Shown here: positions 43,407 through 52,603 of the stretch, one piece after another
Numbering within the stretch: the stretch's first letter is position 1
Layout of the letters: the number at the start of each line of letters is the position of its first letter
NCBI GenBank assembly: GCA_002709045.1
Contig: PAPJ01000056.1
Coordinates: forward strand, 21,822-85,821
From: Planctomycetaceae bacterium
GTDB taxonomy: Bacteria; Planctomycetota; Planctomycetia; Pirellulales; Pirellulaceae
DNA length: 64,000 bases
Reading direction: 5' to 3'
Notes under the pieces: model-generated
Told to the model about the DNA's origin: nothing
Seen by the model: the letters and a program-made list of their open reading frames with translations, nothing else
The model's database searches: none
Position numbers and translations under genes: made by a program

Positions 43407-44450
43407 ATGAAATTTGTAAGAGACAATATCTCGCGATTGGCCGGGTATGTACCCGGTGAACAGCCACAGGCTGGTAAGTTTATAAAACTTAACACGAACG
43501 AGAATCCCTACCCACCGTCAGCAAAGGTGGTTGAGGCGATTCAGGTGGCAGCTGAAAAGTTAGTTCGATATCCGGATCCGGTGTCGACGGCATTCCGTTT
43601 GGCAGCCGGTGAAGCGTTGAATGTTGATCCGGAATGGATTATTTGTGGCAACGGCAGTGATGACATTCTAACTATTCTTACACGGTCCTTTGTGGATCAG
43701 GGGGATCTGATTCGTTTGCCAAACCCCAGCTATATCTTATACCGGACATTGGCTGAGATTCAGGGAGCCAACTATCAAGAGGTAAACTTTAACGATGATT
43801 GGTCCTTACCAGAATCGTTTTCGGCAGCAGATGTGGGTTTGAAATTGGTTTTTCTTCCCAATCCAAATAGTCCGACCGGTAGCGTTGTTAGTCAGGAAGC
43901 GATTCTTGACTTAGCAGAACGATTACCCTGCCCGATTCTGATTGATGAAGCTTACGTGGATTTCGCTGATTTTAACTGTATTGAACTGGTTAAGCAGAAC
44001 AGCAAAATTATGGTTTCACGAACATTGAGTAAGTCCTATGGACTTGCCGGATTGCGATTTGGATTTTTGGTTGCGCAGCCAACAATTATTCAACAGTTGT
44101 TAAAGGTGAAGGATTCTTATAACTGTGATGCCTTGTCGATCGCCGGCGCCACAGCTGCAATTTCTGATCAGCAGTGGCTACAGGAAAATGTGGCGAAGAT
44201 CAAATCCACACGTCAGTTGATGCAGGAAAAACTGACACAATTGGGATTTGACATAATACCGTCACAAGCCAACTTTGTGTGGTGTACGCATCCGACAGCT
44301 CAAGTAAAGTCTATTTACGAGTATCTTAAAGAGAACCGCATCCTGGTGCGGTACATGAGCTATCCTAACTGGGAAGAGGGTCTCCGTATTAGCGTGGGGA
44401 CTGATGAACAGATAAATGCTTGTTTGAGTTTAATTCAAAGTAAGGTGTAA
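43407..44450 (+). CDS. hisC: Histidinol-phosphate aminotransferase
   Basis: HisC transaminates imidazole-acetol phosphate to histidinol phosphate. I chose the ATG at 43407 (MKFVRDNISRLAGYVPGEQ), which follows GGAT, rather than a TTG at 43392. Class-I/II aminotransferase marks are KLNTNENPYPPS, FLPNPNSPTGS, ILIDEAYVDF and the PLP lysine in SRTLSKSYGLAGLRFGF. It lies 25 bp after hisD and 3 bp before hisB. Confidence 0.95.
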   Translation: MKFVRDNISRLAGYVPGEQPQAGKFIKLNTNENPYPPSAKVVEAIQVAAEKLVRYPDPVSTAFRLAAGEALNVDPEWIICGNGSDDILTILTRSFVDQGDLIRLPNPSYILYRTLAEIQGANYQEVNFNDDWSLPESFSAADVGLKLVFLPNPNSPTGSVVSQEAILDLAERLPCPILIDEAYVDFADFNCIELVKQNSKIMVSRTLSKSYGLAGLRFGFLVAQPTIIQQLLKVKDSYNCDALSIAGATAAISDQQWLQENVAKIKSTRQLMQEKLTQLGFDIIPSQANFVWCTHPTAQVKSIYEYLKENRILVRYMSYPNWEEGLRISVGTDEQINACLSLIQSKV

Positions 44451-44453
44451 CTT

Positions 44454-45044
44454 ATGGCTCGTACGGCCGAAATTGATCGTAAGACTGCCGAAACTGACAT
44501 CCAACTTTCAGTCAATCTTGATGGTAGCGGTCAGTCTGATATTAAAACCGGGATTGGATTCTTTGATCACATGCTGGAATTGTTTGCTAAGCATGCAGTG
44601 ATCGATCTTACCGTCACTGCCAACGGTGACTTACATGTAGATCAGCATCATACGGTCGAAGACACCGGTATCTGTCTGGGTCAGGCTGTCAAAGAGGCAT
44701 TGGGTAATAAAGCCGGGATTCGCCGTTATGGCCATTTTACCCTGCCGATGGAAGAAACATTGGTAAATGTGACTATCGACTTAAGTGGTCGTTACTACAT
44801 GGTGTTTAACGCAGAATTCACAAGTTCCAAGATTGGTGATTTTGATAGCGAGTTGGTGGAAGACTTTTGGCAGGCATTTGCTGCCAATGTACTTGCCAAT
44901 TACCACGTAAATGTACAATACGGTCGTAATAGTCATCACATCAGTGAAGGTATATTTAAATGTACCGCCCGTGCCTTACGCGCGGCAATTGAAGCTGACG
45001 CTCGAATGGAGGGTGTTATTCCTTCCACCAAAGGTGCACTGTAA
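44454..45044 (+). CDS. hisB: Imidazoleglycerol-phosphate dehydratase
   Basis: This 196-residue monofunctional HisB dehydrates imidazole glycerol phosphate. The paired metal-binding repeats are complete: GFFDHMLELFAKHA with HVDQHHTVEDTGI, then LPMEETLVN and YHVNVQYGRNSHHISEG. It lacks the N-terminal histidinol-phosphatase domain seen in enterobacterial HisB, so a separate phosphatase is needed; the 8916 gene is a candidate. A bidirectional terminator follows. Confidence 0.96.
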   Translation: MARTAEIDRKTAETDIQLSVNLDGSGQSDIKTGIGFFDHMLELFAKHAVIDLTVTANGDLHVDQHHTVEDTGICLGQAVKEALGNKAGIRRYGHFTLPMEETLVNVTIDLSGRYYMVFNAEFTSSKIGDFDSELVEDFWQAFAANVLANYHVNVQYGRNSHHISEGIFKCTARALRAAIEADARMEGVIPSTKGAL

Positions 45045-45065
45045 AGATTGCGTGACATAGAAAAA

Positions 45066-45097
45066 AGCTGGCTACTTTTGGTAGTCAGCTTTTTTTT
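45066..45097. terminator. Bidirectional intrinsic terminator, hisB / phosphofructokinase
   Basis: AGCTGGCTAC (45066-45075) pairs with GTAGTCAGCT (45081-45090), with one G-T wobble and a five-base loop. A run of T follows to 45097 and a run of A precedes it from 45061. It can therefore terminate hisB on the plus strand and the convergent phosphofructokinase gene on the minus strand. Confidence 0.88.
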
Positions 45098-45127
45098 GAT
45101 CTGTTGTGTGGGGTTAACCTGTGATCT

Positions 45128-46435
45128 TTAGTCGATATCCTGCTCCAGATATCGAGCTAGTTGGTGGAAGTCGCTATCGGTTTTGATATACCGAACGACC
45201 GTTATCAGATTCGCCGGATCGACAAGTTCTTCAAATGGAACATAATGTAGGTCAAACTGATTTTTCACGCTGACCATCACTCCGTTTAAACCTTCTTCCA
45301 CTAACGCTCGGAAAGCTCCGACGCCAAGTTGACTACCAAGCATTACATCAAAAGCTGTTGGCTGAGTGCAGCGGGACTCGTATCCTAACTGTAATCCGTT
45401 AATCTTTCGCGTCTTACCGGTTACCGTCTGATAAGCAGCACTTAAATGTTTAGTAAGAATCTGACAAAGATTAATCTGAGAAATAGCGATGTGACCATGA
45501 TCGTCGCGTTCGATTCCGTCCAGATAACTGTGAGGCAGATATTCAGCCAGACCTTCAGCTACCACAATGACGCCAAACTCTTTGCCCTGCTGTTCCCGCT
45601 TGATCATTGTACGAACAGCACGATCCATTAGTTTGTCCATGTTCATGATCTTGCGGGTCTCTTCTTCACCGGTCGTAGGATTGGTAATTGTTTCTTCAGC
45701 GGCATAGTCGCCCTGAACGTCTTCCACGCTGATGGCTAGACAGGCTTCACCGGAAATGGCTGCTCCATAGGCCAGCCAGCCGGCGCTTCGCCCCATCGCT
45801 TCGCAGAGGAAATAAGCACGCCCCGCAGCCGCATCGAACATCAGGTTTCTAATTTCAGTTGCCAGAAAATCAACAGCAGAGAAAAACCCAAACGTGAAGT
45901 CTATGCCCATGTAGTCGTTGTCGATCGTCTTCGGCAGATGAACTACAGGTATCTTCTTGGCATCTGCGTCAAGTCTGTCCTGAAACAGCTTGAACTTATT
46001 AGCTGTTTTCAGGGTGTCATCACCACCGATTGAAATGAAGGCATCCACATCCAGCGATCGTAGCGCATTATAAGTTCGCAGCATTGGAGCGGTACGTTCT
46101 GGGTCATTCAGATGTTCAGGATCTGAGATCACTTTTCCGGGGTTGGCTCGGGCTGTGCCAATGATAATTCCGGGTGTGGTACGAGCTCGTTCGAGACAGT
46201 TTTCGCCAAGAATCACATAGTCTTTTCCTTCCTCCAACGGAACGCTGCCGTCGTATTCCTGAAGTGCGGAATAACCATGACGAATACCAATAACTTCAGT
46301 ACCACCACGTGTGAAGGCAATGGCTGCTGCGCCGATCACCGAGTTGGCGGCAGGTGCTGGACCGCCCGAAAATAGAATAGCGACTCGTTTAATAGGGTTG
46401 TTAGAGGTCTTTGGTCTTGCCAGAGAATCGCTCAT
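45128..46435 (-). CDS. pfp: Pyrophosphate-type 6-phosphofructokinase
   Basis: The 435-residue PfkA-fold protein phosphorylates fructose-6-phosphate. Two diagnostic sites point to PPi rather than ATP as donor. GGDDTL has Asp where ATP enzymes have GGDGS, and PKTIDND has Lys where ATP enzymes have PGTIDND. MGRSAGWLA and the EGLAEYLP/LGYESR substrate segments are normal. The reaction would be reversible, serving glycolysis and gluconeogenesis. Confidence 0.92.
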   Translation of the reverse strand: MSDSLARPKTSNNPIKRVAILFSGGPAPAANSVIGAAAIAFTRGGTEVIGIRHGYSALQEYDGSVPLEEGKDYVILGENCLERARTTPGIIIGTARANPGKVISDPEHLNDPERTAPMLRTYNALRSLDVDAFISIGGDDTLKTANKFKLFQDRLDADAKKIPVVHLPKTIDNDYMGIDFTFGFFSAVDFLATEIRNLMFDAAAGRAYFLCEAMGRSAGWLAYGAAISGEACLAISVEDVQGDYAAEETITNPTTGEEETRKIMNMDKLMDRAVRTMIKREQQGKEFGVIVVAEGLAEYLPHSYLDGIERDDHGHIAISQINLCQILTKHLSAAYQTVTGKTRKINGLQLGYESRCTQPTAFDVMLGSQLGVGAFRALVEEGLNGVMVSVKNQFDLHYVPFEELVDPANLITVVRYIKTDSDFHQLARYLEQDID

Positions 46436-46597
46436 GATGGAAAAGCTCCAGAGTTGTTAAAGGCAGGGGATTTGTCGGCAAACATAATTTTAAGCAGATC
46501 AGGAAAGATCGAAAACCACCACTGGTAAAAAAGAGATTCCTGATCGCGGAGTGGCGACCCGTTCAGCAAACGAGGGTATAGACAGTCAAGCTGACTT

Positions 46598-47935
46598 CTA
46601 GAAAGTTCGTTCAACGAATTTCGTGTCGATAGTTCCAGCGATGAATTCCGGATGCGTCAGCACCTTTTTGTGGAACGGAGCGGTTGTTTCGATTCCTTCC
46701 ACCTGAAGCTCGTCTAAACAACGAAGCATCGTTGCAATCGCTTCTTCACGTGTCGGGCGATGCACTAATAATTTGGCGATCATGGAGTCGTAATAAGGTG
46801 GTACGGTATACCCTGCGTACACGTGTGATTCCCAGCGTACCCCCAAACCACCGGGGATAATTAGATGCTCGATCTTCCCCGGACAGGGTTGGAAGTTCTT
46901 CTCGGGGTTTTCGGCATTGATACGGCACTCAATTGCATGCCCTTCGCATTTTATATCTTCCTGTCGAAAGGGTAGTTTTTCACCTGAAGCGACTATGATT
47001 TGCGATTTGATCAAATCAATGCCTGTTACCAGTTCTGAAACTGGATGCTCCACCTGAATACGAGCGTTCACTTCAATGAAATAGAAATTATTATCTTTAT
47101 CAACAATAAATTCTACCGTGCCTGCATTGAAGTAGTTTGCTTCGCGAATCATGCGAACTGCAGCCTCACAGATGGCATTACGCGTTTCAACCGGTAAATT
47201 GGTAGCTGGTGATTCTTCAATCAGTTTTTGATGACGGCGTTGGGTCGAACAGTCACGTTCCCACAAATGAACCACGTTTCCATGTTGGTCAGCGATTACC
47301 TGTACTTCCACGTGACGTGGACTACCGACATATTTCTCGATGTAGATACCGGGGTTACCAAATGCAGCAGCAGCTTCCTGTTGGGCAGCCTGCAAAGCAT
47401 TTTCAAGATCATCTTCCGTTTCTGCCACTCGCATCCCTTTACCACCACCGCCGGCAGTAGCTTTAATCAGCACGGGGAAGCCGATCTCTGCAGCGACCCT
47501 GCGCGCTTCTTTGATGCCTTCGATCAGACCGTCAGAACCTGGTACAACAGGGACGTCTGCAGCGACCGCCATTTTGCGGGCTGTATTCTTGTCTCCGAGT
47601 TTTTCCATGGACTCAGGAAGAGGCCCGATAAAATCAATTTCGCAGTTGCGACAAACGTCATTGAAGTGAGCGTTTTCCGAGAGAAAGCCGTAACCGGGGT
47701 GAATTGCATCTGCATTGCCGACTTCTGCCGCACTGATTACACGGTCGATCTTGAGATAGCTTTCGTTAGAGCGAACACCACCAATACAGTAAGCTTCATC
47801 TGCCAGATCAAGATATGCAGAGCCCCGGTCACCTTCGCTGAAGATGGCGATAGTTTCGATGCCCATTTCTTTACAGGCCCGGATGACGCGAAGTGCGATT
47901 TCGCCTCGGTTTGCGACTAGGATACGTTTGTACAT
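46598..47935 (-). CDS. accC: Acetyl-CoA carboxylase, biotin carboxylase subunit
   Basis: AccC carboxylates biotin on BCCP using ATP and bicarbonate. The 445-residue protein starts MYKRILVANRGEIALRVIRACKEMGI and shows HPGYGFLSENA, ATP-grasp ATAGGGGKGMR, WERDCSTQRRHQKLIEESP and the catalytic FIEVNARIQVEHPVSE. It lies 64 bp downstream of accB. The carboxyltransferase subunits are not in the window. Confidence 0.97.
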   Translation of the reverse strand: MYKRILVANRGEIALRVIRACKEMGIETIAIFSEGDRGSAYLDLADEAYCIGGVRSNESYLKIDRVISAAEVGNADAIHPGYGFLSENAHFNDVCRNCEIDFIGPLPESMEKLGDKNTARKMAVAADVPVVPGSDGLIEGIKEARRVAAEIGFPVLIKATAGGGGKGMRVAETEDDLENALQAAQQEAAAAFGNPGIYIEKYVGSPRHVEVQVIADQHGNVVHLWERDCSTQRRHQKLIEESPATNLPVETRNAICEAAVRMIREANYFNAGTVEFIVDKDNNFYFIEVNARIQVEHPVSELVTGIDLIKSQIIVASGEKLPFRQEDIKCEGHAIECRINAENPEKNFQPCPGKIEHLIIPGGLGVRWESHVYAGYTVPPYYDSMIAKLLVHRPTREEAIATMLRCLDELQVEGIETTAPFHKKVLTHPEFIAGTIDTKFVERTF

Positions 47936-47999
47936 AGGTCGTGAAGTCTGTTATCTGAAGGACGGATTTGGTGTCAGCGCGGGTAACGCGTGAATAGCT

Positions 48000-48461
48000 T
48001 TAGCCTCTGGTATCCACTTTGAACAGGGGTTTGCCACAGTCCACGGGATCCTGGTCGTTAACCAGTACCGCTACAATTTTTCCGCTGACTTCTGCGGGGA
48101 TTTCATTGAAGACTTTCATAGCCTCCACGATACAGACGGTGGTGTCCTTGTCTACACTATCCCCCACTTTGGCAAAAGCCGGAGTATCCGGATTTGCCGA
48201 GGCATAAAAAGTACCCACCATGGGGCTGTTGATCGTCACGATGTGCTCGCTTTCATCATCAGTCGGAGTGTCATCGGCAGGGGCTGCCGCAGCCGGAACT
48301 GAGATTGGAGCAGTCGCGACTGGCTGAACAACTCCTCCACGAGACAGTCGGATTTTCTGACCGTCTTGCTCCAGATCGATTTCGGTTAAGTCATTTTCCT
48401 TCATGAAGTCAACGTACTGAAGGAGACGTTCCATATCGAAGACATTACCGGATTTCGCCAT
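48000..48461 (-). CDS. accB: Biotin carboxyl carrier protein of acetyl-CoA carboxylase
   Basis: The 153-residue protein has an N-terminal helical part (about 1-45), a Pro/Ala linker, and the C-terminal biotinyl domain with INSPMVGTFYASANPD. The biotin lysine is in VEAMKVFNEIPAEVSG; Phe follows where Met or Leu is more usual (EAMKVFN), which should not prevent biotinylation. It precedes accC, as is usual, and follows pepP, an order also known in Firmicutes although without efp here. Confidence 0.95.
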   Translation of the reverse strand: MAKSGNVFDMERLLQYVDFMKENDLTEIDLEQDGQKIRLSRGGVVQPVATAPISVPAAAAPADDTPTDDESEHIVTINSPMVGTFYASANPDTPAFAKVGDSVDKDTTVCIVEAMKVFNEIPAEVSGKIVAVLVNDQDPVDCGKPLFKVDTRG

Positions 48462-48634
48462 GGTCTAGTATTCTTCCTCTAATGAAGCTTTGTTTCATAG
48501 GTAACTAGCAATTTTAAGCATAATTGCTCAAAACTACTAAGGGGTATCTACCTTATTTATAGCGACTATATATTCTCATTTGTCGACCTTTCAAATCAAT
48601 TAACAACTAGTTTTTCAGGTCAAAAAAGAAAAAA

Positions 48635-49729
48635 CTATAATTCTATAATTACATCTTCCAGTTTCTTGGGTACGCTGGTCAAGACTTCATGACCGTCTTT
48701 GGTAACCAGTACATCATCTTCGATACGTACACCACCCCACCCGGGTAAGTAAATTCCGGGTTCTACAGTTACAACCATGCCAGGTTTTAATGGCAAATGC
48801 TGATTAGAGGCTAAACGCGGATACTCGTGGATAAATGTTCCAATTCCATGCCCCAGACTGTGTCCAAAGTATTTACCATAGCCGGCATTGGCAATGTGAT
48901 TACGAGCTGCTGCATCCACTTTGCTCATGATGGCTCCAGGTTTAATTGCTCTGATGGCTTTTAGTTGCGCTTGAAGCACGGTGTTATAAACTTTCTCAAA
49001 TCTGGCCGTGAGTTTTCCAGTAACAATAGTTCGAGTGATATCGCTTAGGTAGCGATCGTAATCGGCTCCCCAGTCAAATAAACAAAAATTATCGTCCCCA
49101 ATACGCTGATCGCCGGGTTGAGCATGTGGAAGAGCGGCTTGCGGTCCGACCGCCACGATCGGGTCAAAGCTGGTGCCTCGGCCACCAAACTGACGAATTT
49201 GATGCTCCAGATTAAAGGCGATTTCTTTTTCAGTTTGTTCCGCTGTTAACGAAGCTCTGATCACATCGAATGCTTTCTGAGCAGCCTTGACGGCTTTACG
49301 AATGGTTGCGATTTCCTGTTTGTCTTTAATCTCTCGTAGTTTTTCGACAAGGCTCGATGTGGTAACCAGATTGACGCTTGGTAAAGCCTCGGAAAGTGCT
49401 TCGGCTTGTCCCAGGGAAAGTGAGTTGCCCTCCAGAGCAACAGACGCGACTTTGGCTTTGGTGATTAGATTCCTGCTCGCTTCAACCATGGATTGCACTG
49501 ACGGACGAATGAAGGAATCAATATCTGGGCAGTCATGCTCGATTTCCTGAATATAACGGAAGTCACTGATAATGATTGTGTTTTTTGGGAGTACAAGCAG
49601 GTAGCTGGAATCGCCACTGAAACCAGAGAGGTAGGTGACGTTTAATTCGTCGGTTACCAACATGGTAGCGATACCCTGCCGTTTTAGTTCTGCTCGAAGT
49701 TTCTTACGGCGTTGTGCGTATCGACTCAT
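48635..49729 (-). CDS. pepP: Xaa-Pro aminopeptidase (M24 family)
   Basis: The 364-residue protein has a creatinase-like N-terminal domain and the pita-bread metallopeptidase domain. The five metal ligands are visible in DWGADYDRYLSDITRT (two Asp), GHSLGHGIGTFIHEYP (His), VTVEPGIYLPGWGGVRIEDD (two Glu). It cleaves N-terminal residues before proline. A 173-bp AT-rich gap separates it from accB. Confidence 0.92.
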   Translation of the reverse strand: MSRYAQRRKKLRAELKRQGIATMLVTDELNVTYLSGFSGDSSYLLVLPKNTIIISDFRYIQEIEHDCPDIDSFIRPSVQSMVEASRNLITKAKVASVALEGNSLSLGQAEALSEALPSVNLVTTSSLVEKLREIKDKQEIATIRKAVKAAQKAFDVIRASLTAEQTEKEIAFNLEHQIRQFGGRGTSFDPIVAVGPQAALPHAQPGDQRIGDDNFCLFDWGADYDRYLSDITRTIVTGKLTARFEKVYNTVLQAQLKAIRAIKPGAIMSKVDAAARNHIANAGYGKYFGHSLGHGIGTFIHEYPRLASNQHLPLKPGMVVTVEPGIYLPGWGGVRIEDDVLVTKDGHEVLTSVPKKLEDVIIEL

Positions 49730-49791
49730 ATTTAAAAGGTCCTCTCCGCAAAGGGTTGAGTGGAATTTTGGAGTAGCGACGAATAACTCAT

Positions 49792-50139
49792 CTATATCTG
49801 AGGTTGGTTGTTTTCGTCGACTTTGACGACAACGGGTGTGTGGGGAAGCTCATCTTCAGAAAACTGAGCATAACTGCAAATGATTACCATATCACCAGGT
49901 TTCATCAGGTGAGCTGCCGCTCCGTTGATGCAAATTCGCCCCGAATTTCGCTCGGCCAGGATGGCATAGGTGGTTAGTCGAGTGCCACTGGTAATGTTGT
50001 AGATATCCACCTGTTCATGATCTTGAATATCGGCCAGTTCCAGCAGTGCTTCATCAATTGAGACCGAACCTTCATAATCTAAGTCAGCTTCAGTTACCGT
50101 AGCTCGGTGGATTTTGCTTTTTAAAAATGTACGAATCAT
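49792..50139 (-). CDS. panD: Aspartate 1-decarboxylase
   Basis: PanD makes beta-alanine for pantothenate. The 115-residue proenzyme contains the self-cleavage site Gly24-Ser25 in LDYEGSVSID, which generates the pyruvoyl group. Also present are the catalytic Tyr58-region motif YNITSGTRLTTYAI and NGAAAHLMKPGDMVIICSYA. It is 62 bp upstream of pepP and starts the minus-strand run that continues to accC. Confidence 0.95.
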   Translation of the reverse strand: MIRTFLKSKIHRATVTEADLDYEGSVSIDEALLELADIQDHEQVDIYNITSGTRLTTYAILAERNSGRICINGAAAHLMKPGDMVIICSYAQFSEDELPHTPVVVKVDENNQPQI

Positions 50140-50279
50140 GCAAATTTTGTATTGTACTTTTCCAGGTGAAATACAAGAAACCTGATGGGCTTCTCATCAC
50201 TAATCCATCTTAAGACAGAATTCCTGTTTTGTTGAGATGGGGTTTGCTTGGATTGTCTGCTTACTTTGCAATGGATTGG

Positions 50280-52559
50280 TTAACCGCCAAGTCCGGCAAT
50301 CATGAAGGCCAGTCCGATGATTGCAAAACAGGTCAGCACGGAAACGGTAAATCCGATAATGTCTGCCGAGGTTGGTTTCTGGAATTCCAGTTGACTGTTA
50401 GGAAAAAGTTTTATGCGGTCAGGTTCCTGTTTACCGGCATAGACAGCCTCGAGTTTTGCTTGATCGGCTTCCGGATCGGGTAGTACTTTTGTTTTCATCT
50501 TGGCGTAGTATCGGTCCAGCGCCTGCTTGGAGTTTCCGGCACCTGTTGCACTTGTAATAAAGCTGGCGATGATCATTACCAAAAATGGCATGATGATCTT
50601 TGGTACTAATTCCAGTGCGTTTCGGTTTGCCTTGGATTGGTTGGCAATATCAATCCCAAACGGAAGAAAGAAAGCCAGATTGAGTTTAAAGTTCCCCTCG
50701 CCCCGCATTTCAGTTCCGGCCGGGTAACCATAAGTCGTGATCGTTTTGTCTCCTTCGTTGACGGTATCAGTCACAACCGGCTTCACGGAAGAATCGACAG
50801 GCACAACCTTATCCCAAAAGATAGCTTGCGCGTCCGTATACAGTTTGGGGGTTCCATCTTTATTGGTTTCGAATTTACGTGGCATTGTTACTTCGATCTT
50901 GTCTTTGCCGACTTCCAGAGAAACCAGTTCAGTTCCTTGTTTGTTGGGTACGAGTATTTTGGTTCGTGCTTTATTTTCGAAGCGTGGCCTGAGTCTCTCG
51001 TGGGCAGCTTTTTTAATATCCGCACGATCCTTTCCGGATAATATATCTGTTTTTGTTTGCCACGTTTCCAGTTGTAAGGCCAGATGTTTACGGATCGATG
51101 ACTTATTGAGGACTTCTTTGGAAACCGTGTGAGTCATGGGATCCGTTTGTAGGAATGATTCATTGCTGCGCCAGACCGGGGCTAGCATCGGCCCAAAGTA
51201 TGGAATGATTGTGAAAAATAACAAACAGTACGCTACGGTAATCCAGGCAGCCTTGGTGGTAGCTCGTCGCCAGTACATTCCAATCCAGAATGGTGCAGCA
51301 AACACAAGTGTGAACCAAAAAGTGATTGTTAGCTGTTGAATCATGTCAAAGATTAAGAGTGAAAACATGATCGATCCTGTGACAATGATCGTACCTGTGA
51401 TTTTACCCATTAAAAGACAATTCTTTTCCGATGCATTGGGGTTAAGAAAGGGTACATACAGGTTTCGGACGACCAACCCCGATCCGACAATCATATAGGC
51501 ATCCACACTACTCATCAGTGCAGCCAGCAGGCAGGCCAGCATCAGTCCTCGTAGTCCCGGGCCGAGCAATTCCATCGAAGCGTAGCCCCAGGTCTGATCG
51601 GGATCTTTAATGAGAGCCGGTACATCTGCGTAAAGCGTTGCGGCGATAAGTCCTGTTAGTACCCATCCGAGTGTGCAAAATCTTTTCAGGAAATTGCCTA
51701 CCACGAGTCCGATACGGGCATCATTTTCAGTTTTCGCACTTCCTCCACCGGTGGCGATAAAATGTGGTTGAACGACAATGCCGAATAAATTGGAAAAGAC
51801 AATAGCGACCAAATAGGCCAGTGAAAAGTCAGCTCCGACGCCTCCCATCAGATCGAAGAAGGATTCGGGTAGTTGTTCATGCATCACATCAAAGCTGCCC
51901 TTCCCCTCTGGATTGAGGTCAGTGCTTCCGGAGAGAGCATTGAGTCCCAGAGGAATCAGCATGCAGCTTAGTGCGATTACACAGATGCCCTGGATTAGGT
52001 CAGTGAAGTAAGCTGCAGTCAGTCCGCCCAGCATTCCATAGAGCAGCACGATAACTCCAACGGCCGGAACCAAAACATATTGCAATTCAATTTCATTTCC
52101 GAAAAGCGTGATATGGTCACCGATCATTGGTGATGCTGTCTTGGCAATCGCGGAAAAGAACATGGATCCGTAGATCATAAAAAAGACCACACCAAATATG
52201 GCATAGGCCCCACCCAACTTTTTGCTTTCATAACGTTCGACATACCAGTCACCAAGTGTCAGGTGTCGCATGCGGCGGTACCAGACGCCTGTGATCCAGT
52301 AGAAAGGTGTGACGAACAACCAGTACATCACACCCCACATCCCATTCATTCCTTTGGTGAACGTACCGCTTCCAGTGATAATTGGATCCTGCGGTCCTGT
52401 CCCGGCACCAAAGGCAGCAAAGGTCTGCATCAGTTTCCCAAAACCGCGCCCACCCATGAAGTAATCTTCCTGTTTTTTATTCAGGCGTGCACAGTAGAGG
52501 CCAATGGCAACCAGCACAAAGAAGTAAATACCAAGGACAATGTAGTCGGCTTGAGTCAT
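50280..52559 (-). CDS. Sodium:solute symporter family transporter with large soluble insert
   Basis: The 759-residue protein has the SSS-family opening (DYIVLGIYFFVLVAIGLYCARLNKKQEDYFMGGRGFGKL) and more than twelve hydrophobic segments, including YGMLGGLTAAYFTDLIQG and ACLLAALMSSVDAYMIVGSGL. Between two late membrane segments (about residues 480-640) lies a hydrophilic domain of roughly 160 residues not typical of the family. A second charged stretch precedes the final helix. Substrate cannot be told from sequence. A 14-bp tandem repeat lies just upstream. Confidence 0.88.
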   Translation of the reverse strand: MTQADYIVLGIYFFVLVAIGLYCARLNKKQEDYFMGGRGFGKLMQTFAAFGAGTGPQDPIITGSGTFTKGMNGMWGVMYWLFVTPFYWITGVWYRRMRHLTLGDWYVERYESKKLGGAYAIFGVVFFMIYGSMFFSAIAKTASPMIGDHITLFGNEIELQYVLVPAVGVIVLLYGMLGGLTAAYFTDLIQGICVIALSCMLIPLGLNALSGSTDLNPEGKGSFDVMHEQLPESFFDLMGGVGADFSLAYLVAIVFSNLFGIVVQPHFIATGGGSAKTENDARIGLVVGNFLKRFCTLGWVLTGLIAATLYADVPALIKDPDQTWGYASMELLGPGLRGLMLACLLAALMSSVDAYMIVGSGLVVRNLYVPFLNPNASEKNCLLMGKITGTIIVTGSIMFSLLIFDMIQQLTITFWFTLVFAAPFWIGMYWRRATTKAAWITVAYCLLFFTIIPYFGPMLAPVWRSNESFLQTDPMTHTVSKEVLNKSSIRKHLALQLETWQTKTDILSGKDRADIKKAAHERLRPRFENKARTKILVPNKQGTELVSLEVGKDKIEVTMPRKFETNKDGTPKLYTDAQAIFWDKVVPVDSSVKPVVTDTVNEGDKTITTYGYPAGTEMRGEGNFKLNLAFFLPFGIDIANQSKANRNALELVPKIIMPFLVMIIASFITSATGAGNSKQALDRYYAKMKTKVLPDPEADQAKLEAVYAGKQEPDRIKLFPNSQLEFQKPTSADIIGFTVSVLTCFAIIGLAFMIAGLGG

Positions 52560-52575
52560 GGGTGTGAGTCCGAAG

Positions 52576-52603
52576 AGTTAGAGTTGAATAGTTAGAGTTG
52601 AAT
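52576..52603. repeat. 14-bp tandem direct repeat, two perfect copies
   Basis: The unit AGTTAGAGTTGAAT occurs twice in a row between the symporter start and the comB stop, which it overlaps. It may simply be a slippage duplication. Its place in the short junction could affect ribosome access for the symporter message. Confidence 0.8.

Noticed and set aside
47228..47920. Open frame of 230 codons on the plus strand
   Set aside because: Antisense to the strongly conserved accC; no family resemblance and no ribosome-binding site.
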